Shown here piece by piece: positions 25,101 through 34,900 of a stretch of 37,662 bases of DNA. This stretch comes from Elysia marginata (lineage: Eukaryota > Mollusca > Gastropoda > Plakobranchidae). Every line of letters begins with the position of its first letter. Within the stretch, counting starts at the first letter, position 1. The position numbers and the translations under genes are program-made. The notes under the pieces were generated by a model that saw nothing but the letters and a program-made list of their open reading frames with translations, was not told where the DNA came from and searched no databases. The stretch lies in NCBI GenBank assembly GCA_019649035.1, contig BMAT01008693.1, positions 42,272 through 79,933 on the forward strand, read 5' to 3'.

Positions 25101-28100
25101 GAATTCCAAATCAACTGGACTTTTTAGCTTGTGTGAGTGCATGTTGTGTTTTAGGATGGAAAAGTTCCAATCTGAAGTTTTATTTAGTCCCAGTTTGAGA
25201 AGGTTATCTAAAGAAAACTTTAGTCACGGTGAGAATGGGTTTAACATAATGATACAGAGGCTTGCATTTTTTAAACCATTTTGATTCTTACTAATAATTC
25301 AAAATTCAGTTGTGTTAGTCTTAAGAAAGCCACATTTATCAAAAAAAAAAATTGCAAGGTATGGATCTTTAAAGAGATGGGAAGAGCAGTGAAAGGTTTC
25401 AGCTCAGTCTTACATCATTCACATCATGCTTGCTCTTGAAGGTGATTTAACATCCATCTTCATCTACTCTCTGCATTCGAGTTGTCTGCTTCTGTCTGGA
25501 CTGTCATCCCCAAGCTGTACACTTTTGTCATGCTCTTAGTTTTTGTACGTAACTATTTGTCCTTTGTTTGCTTGCATTTTTTTGTGTGTAAGTGTATGAC
25601 ACATAATTCCATCCATCTATCATAGTTAAGTCATAATTCGGCAACCCTTTCTCACCCAGCCTAAAGTATATATTAGTTTTAAATGGTATTACAGTAATAA
25701 AATCTATAAACACCACTGGCACTTGTAATATATCCATATTCAAACCATGATCTTCTATTATCGATTTTATTTCTTCAGTTTTATCTTCTGCTTGAGTCAT
25801 AAGTCGACCTGACTCTAAAATATGTTGTTGTTGTTGTTGCTGTAAGTTATTGTCCCTGAGAATAATACTTTGCATATCCGCCTTAGTGTCAAAATGGATT
25901 AAGGCAGATATATATAATTATAAATATATATAAACGATCCTGAAAGCTGAAATAATGTTCTATTCTTAACAGCCCTTAATCTCAGATGCCTATTTTTGGA
26001 GTGGGAATGGTACACTTAATGTAAACAGCCAGATAAAGAATATTTCCCAAACATTCAAAGCTCGTGGTTTTTTTTGTGTTGCATGAAACAATGTATTTCA
26101 AAATAATAAAATAGTTATGTTGTCTTGGATTTGGAAAGAAAGCTGATGCAAGCCAGACAATGTTTGTATTTGAATCTGTTGCAACATACGATATAAACCC
26201 TAGCTTTTTGTTACTTGAGAAATGTAAAGGTAATTTCAAAACATCTAAGAGAAATTAATATACACTTGTAACCTAAATGAAAAATTGAAAGGTGTTCTGA
26301 ATGTGCTCTTTTTACAGAACTTGCTGAAAAATAAAAATTCATACATTATTTTTAACTGTGTAAAGCTTACCCCAGCTAGTAAAATACCCATAGGTCTTTT
26401 CTTTATTTGAACTCCTCTTTTTACAGAAAATAGTGCCATTTATACTTAAAAGAGCGAGATACATACATGTCCTAATTTGCAGGGGCTGGGTTTTCAATAA
26501 AATTCAGTTTCAGTTAGCAAACCAAATTAAAAGCAATGCGGCATCCACTCTGATGTTCTTAACTATTAAGTTTCTAATATTCAGTTTTCAGCTGTGACTG
26601 ATGACACATAGTAAAACTTTTGTCACACACTATTTACTTTGGTTGTGCTCTCTTGAGATGTGACAATAGCTTTACATTTTGGAATACAGTCTAGCCCTTG
26701 TCAAAACAAGGATGGTACTTGTTCCATTTACTTCACTTCTTTGTGAAAACAAGATTTTGCTTGACTTCTTTTTTTTAGCAAAATAAGACTAAACCTTAAA
26801 CTTCTTGTGAACTTACAAACCAAAAATATTGTGGTAATCAAAATCTGTACTTTTATGTGTATCCCATTCTCTCCTCATCTATCCTACTATAGAAATCCTT
26901 ACAAATAAAATTGCCACAACATGATAGCTGCGGGAGGAAATCATGAATTGGTTTTCTGCATGTTATCATTCATTATTATTACCATAATTTAGGTGGGTTT
27001 TTGTGTTTAGGAAGTTGGTTATAGGAAACACAACTCATATTTTTATGATTATCATGTCATCAATTTTATAACATTAGATGACAACCTATTCAGCTGATTT
27101 GCAGAAAATCTCCAGAAAATATTTTCGATTTCTTCATAATGTGCATGTATGTAATTGCAACCTCTAGAGAACCTTGCCTTGGTTGCATTTTGGTGTGTGA
27201 GAGCCCAGAAAAAACTAAGTCTTTTATGCAGTTCCTCAAGACTATCGAACAGATAGCATCATGAAGTCAGCATGTGTGAAGGTGTGTGTAAACGAGTGAA
27301 GTTTGACTGACTTGTCTCCCCCTGCTTTTCCAACAGACTGACAGCAGGACAGGCCAAGTCTGCTGAGGCTAGGTGGCAGCACCTGCAAATGGTCATGAAA
27401 TTCATAAGACCACATTCTAGCCACTTTCGCCCAGTTGACGTGGAAAGGCAAATGGCACTTTCTTCCTTTTGTTTTTTTTTTCTCCACTTTTATTCACTAC
27501 TTTCCAATGCTTGCGACTAACCAAATGGCTAGGTCTCTTTTTCTAACAAAAAGACTCACAAGTGTTCTAGAGTTAATGCTACCCGTTAGGCTGTTTCATA
27601 CACAGTGATTTATAAAAGAAACTGCTAGACTTTCTAGTTGTAACTTCATACAAAACTTTTGAACTAACACACTATAAGTGATCACATTTGTTTTTCCTCT
27701 TTCTTTGTGTTTCGTAGATGGACATGGTATAAACATTTTGATCATTATATTCAAAAAAATTCTTGGGGACAGTGTTTATAAAACAAATTTTTTTCTTTCA
27801 ATTTTCGTTTTCAATACTAAGTGCTTTGAAATATATTTTTTAAAACCTGTAAAATCTTGGACATAAGTTAAAAACAACCACAAACACGCTTAGAGTTAGA
27901 TAGTTGATGGGTATTTTATGCCTTTGGGGTTGACAGCTTCTTTCTTCACTTATTGAGAAACTTTAAACTTTTAGTTCGAGGTTGATAACATTTATAAAGC
28001 ACCTGCATTGTGCAATATATTACATACAGTCTTTATAAGAAGCGATTTACATAAATTAATATTAATTGAAAGAGAGACTTTCCCCTTTATATTGACGTGA

Positions 28101-31100
28101 AAACCTGTTTGTTTGTTTTTTGTGTGTGAGTGTGATACTATTTAGCTCTCATTCATTTACAACGTTTGTAAGTGATATGTCTTGTAATATATTAATGCTG
28201 TAAATTGCAGCTCCAAGTATCCTACAGAAATTAAAATCATTTTAAGAAAGACATTTTATTAGTTCTTTCAAAACCAGAACCAACTTTGTTTACTCAGGTT
28301 AAATATGTAGATTAAATTAAGGAATTTTTATTCAAAGGTATTTAGTGCAACTTTGCTTATTTCACTTTATTTTTTGCGACTCACACCCTGTATTTTCAAT
28401 TGAGGATTACATTGCAAAGGAAGCTGGCATGTCATTTCTCTCTTCTGTTTGACAAGCACACCAAGGCATCACAAGAATTGACATGGTGTGGGGTTCACAC
28501 ACACAGTTTGAGGCATCACTGCAGCACAGCGTTATGGGTTCTAGAATCTGGTGTTAAATTATTTGTAACACTATTGCTGCAGGTCTTGCCAGGTGGCACA
28601 AAATGCATTGACACATTTTACTCAGCTTACCCACATCTATAGGTTTTTATTAAGGTGTGATTTTCGTATAGCATAAAAAATAACTCCACAAATGATGAGA
28701 AAAAATAACGCAAAAGTCTGCTTTGCTAAATAATTTGTATCCTAATCAAAGCAAGATGACTAAATTGTTTGACATTTCCCCAAGGCAGTTAGAGCAAGAT
28801 TATAATGGCATAAAAACTAAGTATATTGTTGTCTAGAGACAAACCAACATTTAAATTATTATGTTGATGATCATTCTACAACTGGTAAGCTTTTCTCACT
28901 GAGCATTCTTTGACACCCAAGACCTTATTTCATGTTGCTTTACTCACTCGAAATTTGTCTTGTGTCCAGGGTGAATGAGTGACGATATTGCAATTTTCAT
29001 GTTCAAAAGGGTTGCTGTTCTAGACAAGACATTTTTCTAGATTTCCAAACGTCAGAAGTTTCATAATTTTATATATATATTTCTTTAGAGAGATATAACA
29101 GCATCTGTGAATTTTAAAATAAATAGAAAAAGAAGAAAAAATACAGTATCATATAACGTTTCCTTATAAAAAGAATTTCCAACCTCCTACTCATTTACCC
29201 TGGGTGCGATACATTTGCCTCTGGCCAAGTTTGTTGCACAATAAAGCTTTCGGATGTTATTTTACCTCTCCCTTTATCTAATACAGAAAAAACTTTTAAC
29301 TCTAAATCGTTTTACAAAGTATAAATGAATATAAAAAACTTTTTTTTTTCATTTCTTCTCTGGCATTATTATCTTCATATCATTTTTCCAATGGATTGTA
29401 TTTTGTCTCTTACCCTTACTTTTTTTCCTTATGAAAATTTTCCTGTCGTTGATTGGTATTCTCTAGCATAAAGGAATTCATTGCCCTGACCAAAGGTATT
29501 CACTTAATTCTAGCTTTAAACAATAGAAAAGAAATCAAAGTAGGAGGGGTTGTGTGCTCTGATAGAGTTTGGTTGGTTGTGAATAAGGCATCAGTATGTC
29601 AAAAGGAAAAAAAATATTCTGAAGTCTTTAGAAAAAAATTCTATCACAGATTTTTTAATCTGCATTGTAGCTTTACTAAATTAAACAAACAAAAAAAAAA
29701 AAACAACCTAAGAAGACGTCCATTTTAGAAGACAAAAATTGCCAATATATATGGATAGTGTGAAATATGACCTGTTCAAAGATGCTTGGTTCAATGAGTA
29801 GCTGAAAGATTTGAAAATCCAGCATGAAACACTGTAAGAGCATTGACAAATTTCCTTCAAATCTGTGGTACGATGGAAGATTTTTCCTCTATGCCAAACA
29901 GCCTTCCTGGCCATGCTTCTATGTTCTCCATTGCTGGTCCAAGCTTTGATGGAGAATGACCTTCAATAGCTACAAAGAGGCTTAAAAGACAATGGGATTC
30001 AATCTTATAGAAGTCCTGAAAATTATACCTTTAAGTTTATTTATCTTCTATTACTTTCCTATCATATAAATTATATTAAATATATTTTGAAAAGAAAACA
30101 AAGTGCATGCATATTTTACACTGACCTTTTGAGATTAATTTGTATGTCTTCTCATAACTCCGAGGTATAAATTAGTTTTGTTATTTCTTAGTCCAAAGAC
30201 ATTGAATAGGTTTAAACCTTTAGGAATTTCATCTGTAAACAGTAGTCGTAAAAAAATGTCTATTGTGTGAAAACATCCATGAACATGAGGAAAGAGCTAT
30301 TGAACGCCTCTTGATTTTTGTTTTAATGTTTCATTGTAAGTGCTTTGCGCTTTGATCTTCTGCAGGGTTTGTTTACGACTTCTAGGGTAAAATTGACATG
30401 TTTTTAAATGTTACCTTAGTTTTTTTCCATCCATAGCAAAATATACACAAGAATTTACTATTCTGTTCTGTGTTTGTTTTAAAAGTTTTGGTTGTATGCT
30501 AGTTGCAGAGACAAAATCTACAAACTACCACACATATACTCTTTTATGCTCTCTTTAACTTTTTCTTTCTCAAACCCTGCCTTACTCTTTCAGAACAAAT
30601 ATACATATATATATTAAAAGAAAAAAAAGAGAGGAGAATACAGACACATCTTTTTTTCTAACCCACCTCCCCATATCTCCATATTATATAAAAGCTCATC
30701 CCTGTAAATCCAAAGCTACTCATTTTGATCTTTGGTCAAACCCTGCATGGTATTAGGTAAGATTCCAAAATTTCCCCAACTCTTTCAGTATCCAAAGCCA
30801 GATAAAATATGAGTAGCATAGTGGACCTTGTGTGGCACATAAATTATGCTAATGCTTAATTATAAGCCAATTGAAATTAATAACTTTGTAACCATATTTT
30901 GGCTTTTCATAATTTTACTGTTGAACTTCTGGTTTTTAAACACCAGTTTTGTCTTTTTCTTTGTATTAACAAATGGTACTTTTGGTGCTTAACATTTTCG
31001 ATTTACTCAATTGAAATTTACTGTGATCAAAGTTAAGTAATAGCACTTGCTTTAAGTTTTTAAGTATATGAATTTCTAGTTAGTTTCCTTGAAATTAAGC

Positions 31101-31911
31101 ACTTTTTAAAACGAGTAAATTTCTTTGTACCCCCAAGCATGTCAGACAAGTTAAAGTTTTTGTGTATGAAAGAAACATGTGAATTAAGTTCTTAAAAAGT
31201 GTTCATTGATATTTTCATCAAAGGAATGGTATTTGCTTCTATTGAAAGGTGTTTCAAAACTCTGTTTTAAATAGACTTTCATTTCAATTTCAGCAATTTA
31301 AAGTGTACCAAAAAAGCTAGTTTAAGATAAATTAAACTTTTCATCCATATTTATACCAATTCTGTCTGCTAAATTCAAGTCTTACTCTTTCTGAGTAATT
31401 ACAATTGTTGTTTAACTCTAAAACAACATGTTATGAAAATGGCTTCGATTATTTTTGATTTATATGAATTAATGGGAAACAGGTGTGAATTCTAATAAAT
31501 GATTCCAAAAAAAATATCTGCCAACCATTGTACTGATGTTATGAAATATCTCTATTTTGAGAAACCAAGAATATTCAGTTTTTATATGAATTGGATTGAA
31601 AATTTGTATAATACCAATTCCTTTTAACCAAGAAAAGATGATAATTTTAAGAGGGCCTTCACACCTTTTTTACTTCCACCTATCTTCAACCATTTAATCC
31701 TTTAACTTTGTTTCAACATTCTTCCTTAAGGTTCACATTTTACCAGAAAAACAAAATGACATAAAGTATTTTCCTCAAGAAAGGATAATGATTTTAAGAA
31801 GGCCCTCACATATTTTACTTCTCTCTTCAACTGTTTAATTATTTAACTTTGACCAAGAATTCTTCTTTTTTAATATTATTATTATTGCTATTATTATTTT
31901 ATTATAATTGA

Positions 31912-31951
<40 letters not shown>

Positions 31952-34900
31952 GTTATTATTATTAATTCACCTGGCATACCCACATCTTGTGTAACTCTAC
32001 AGGGAGTCAAATCTTATCTCTACCAACACAATCCTGACACTTGGCCACTTGGCTGTGGTCCTGAAGAATGACCGGCGCCTGGTGGAATCAATTCTCCAGA
32101 TCTTCCAGCAACGCTTCTGCTCTCCGCCCTCCCAGCTGGACGTGCTCATTGTTGACCAGATGGGTTGTATGGTCATGGCAGGCTGTGTGAGTGTACCACT
32201 TACTTAACAGAACGAATAATAATGATGATAATAGGATAAATTATTTTTTAAAGTCATCCCAGTGGATGTTTTGGACAATGTTCATATATATATATGTATA
32301 CTCAAATACATAAATACATAGTCATTAGAACTTGCATTTCTTCTTATTAGATGTTAATTTTTTTTTTTTTGATAAAGAAATACATTAAAAAACTTAAGAA
32401 TCTTAGACAAAAATAGTAACATAGTTAAAAATAAATCATTGAGCTTTTTAAGTATTGAAAGGCTATCAAAACTACTTCTTCTTCTTAGTGCAGTTTTTGT
32501 TTTAGATTGTAGACTTTTCCCATTGCAAGGGGATTTAAGGAACTATGTATTTAAAGAATTGGTTGCACCTTTCAAGGCAGTTTTAACTTTGTCTATAGCA
32601 TGTTCCTTATACATAGAGCCTGAGGATGGGATAGTTCTTTTCAAATTTTTCTCAGGTTTATTTATATCAATAATAATAATATTGGTTTACTTTATTTATA
32701 GAGCTCCTAAAACCCTTTTAAACTGTGCTCAATGATGCTAATACATAGAAGAAGAAAGGTGTCTAAGAGGTAAACATAAACCATGTAAGAAGAGCATAAC
32801 ATTAAACAAAAACAAAGATTTTTTTGCAATTCTTATGTATATAAACTCTTACATCGTCTAAAAGAAGCCATAATTTCTTTTAAAAATTGAATTGCATTCT
32901 CTGTACTAATATAATCCGGAGTTTTATCTTCTTCAGACGAGTGTCTGCCACGAGGTGTTGAGCATGTTTGCTCAGATCAGTGTAGAGAGCAGTTCGCCAT
33001 ACAATGTGAATGAAGTTGATGACAAGCTGCGCGGATTTAGGTAAGTGATGAGGATACCGCCAGTCTGGCCATCACAAGGGGGCCAGAGCTCGAGGGCCTG
33101 AATTCTCATACCTTCATACTCACAGACCCTTACAGTAAATAAATTTTCTCTATATAACCAGACTATAGCAGCTTGGGCAATATTAATTTTTCTCTTCAAG
33201 TATTTTGAAGTTTGAGATGTTTTTAAAAAGAAGATATCTAATTTTGTGAAATTATTTGTGTGTCTTTGTGTTAAAATATAATCTGAATTATAAAATCCTT
33301 GAGAAGCATTTAATTTAGATTTATAAATTTGTCAATTTTTTAGTTTCATAGCATTGCACTTAAAGACATTACCATTTTCGATGAGTTAAATTTTTTTAAT
33401 CAAAAGGTAAGTCATTTCAGAGGCGGATGTTTCTGGCCCATTACATAAATGCTCTTTATTTTATATATTAATTTCCAACAACTGTTTGTTTTCAGACTTG
33501 TGTCTCGAGCAGTGATCAACGCGTTTGCCAACATTGCAGCCAACCTGAATGGGGAAGCTGAACAGCTGGATCTTCTGTCAAGATTGTTGGAACTCTTCAT
33601 ACAGCTGGGGCTGGAAGCTAAAAGGATGAATGAGAAAGTCTCTGGCCCCATGAAGGTTAGCACAGAGTATTATAATACAAAAACTTTAGGAGAAAAGACT
33701 CATTTAAATAAGTGCCATTTTCTTTGTAGAAATTCCAAGATGGAGCTATCTTTCTGATACTTTTAGCGTGCTGTAACTGACATCCGACATTAAAGCAGAT
33801 TTTCAGCTACCATCACTGCCATATCACTAACTCAAGGATGAAGGGCACCTGGCACTAAAAATTGAATTCCATACATCCTTGCAAGAGTATAAATAGCCAC
33901 AGATGATCAAAATTAGTAAAATCAGCAAGGCTTTCTGATGTAGAAGATCATTCCTTAATTACAGTGCATTGAGCAATTATCAGTAGAATATAAAATTGAG
34001 GTGCTTTTCAAAATTGTGAGAACTTGACAGCAAGACATACAGAAAAGTAGCTTTTTAACTATAAAATAGCTTCTTTGATTGTTTTTTTATCTTAAAATGT
34101 TTTCTCTTCAGTTTGCAGCATCTTGTAACTCAAAGCCTAAGTGGCTGTTCTACTATGTAGGTATTCAAAAAGTTATTGGGAGACTGAAAAAGAGTTTATG
34201 AAAGTAAAATGCAAAAAGAGACTATTGAGGCATTCAAAAAGTTATCGGGAGATTGAAAAAGAGTTAATGAAAGTAAAATGCAAAAAGAGAGAGGATAGGT
34301 TTTCAGTCACTGAATCATACTCTTTATGCAGTAGAATACTATCAACAACAAAAATATTTACCTGTAAAAAAAAAAGGGTTAGAGCAAAATCTATATGTTG
34401 ACTAATAGGTGTTTATTTCTGCTTATGCTGTTTTCTACGGCATGACTTCAGAGGGTACACTAAAATGGCTTGCTTATCAGTTCATGCCTCTTTTATGAAG
34501 AGATGAGTTGCTTGTTTTATTTTATGTTTATTTCTGTTTCCAGGCCTCATCCAGTGCTGGTAATCTGGGACTGCACATTCCAGTGATAGCTGTGGTAGGT
34601 GGTTTGCAACATTCAAGTTACTTTGTTGCTTTCTGTAAAGAACAGAGTAGTGGTGACATGATACAAGCTATGTTTCTTTGAGTGGCAATGCCATGGGTGC
34701 CTTAGCTACTAGAAGTTGAGGAATTTAATCGTACCAAAGACAAATATGTTTTGGTTATTTTCATTAGTAGCCTACTTCAATGCACTGCTCATTTTATACC
34801 TTTCTGTGCCCAATTGTTTAACCATTATTGTTTACATTATATCAATGGTGGTGTCTGTGGTATCATTTTGTGTAGGTGGTGTCTGTGGTATCATTTTGTG

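Larger units (their letters stand above)
22651..32002 (+). other. Longest intron (9.35 kb)
   Basis: Most of this AT-rich intron shows no recognisable gene. It holds an L2-like 3' tail at 22826-22872, a (GTT/TTG)n stretch at 25824-25845, a candidate cassette exon at 27337-27372, a diverged tandem duplication at 31628-31851 and an (ATT)n microsatellite at 31872-31964. The open frames are short and of low complexity. Confidence 0.75.

Noticed and set aside
29708..29914. Minus-strand open frame ([19 protein letters not shown]) that might be part of a transposase.
   Set aside because: No motif set or terminal repeat supports it; I cannot assign it to a family.
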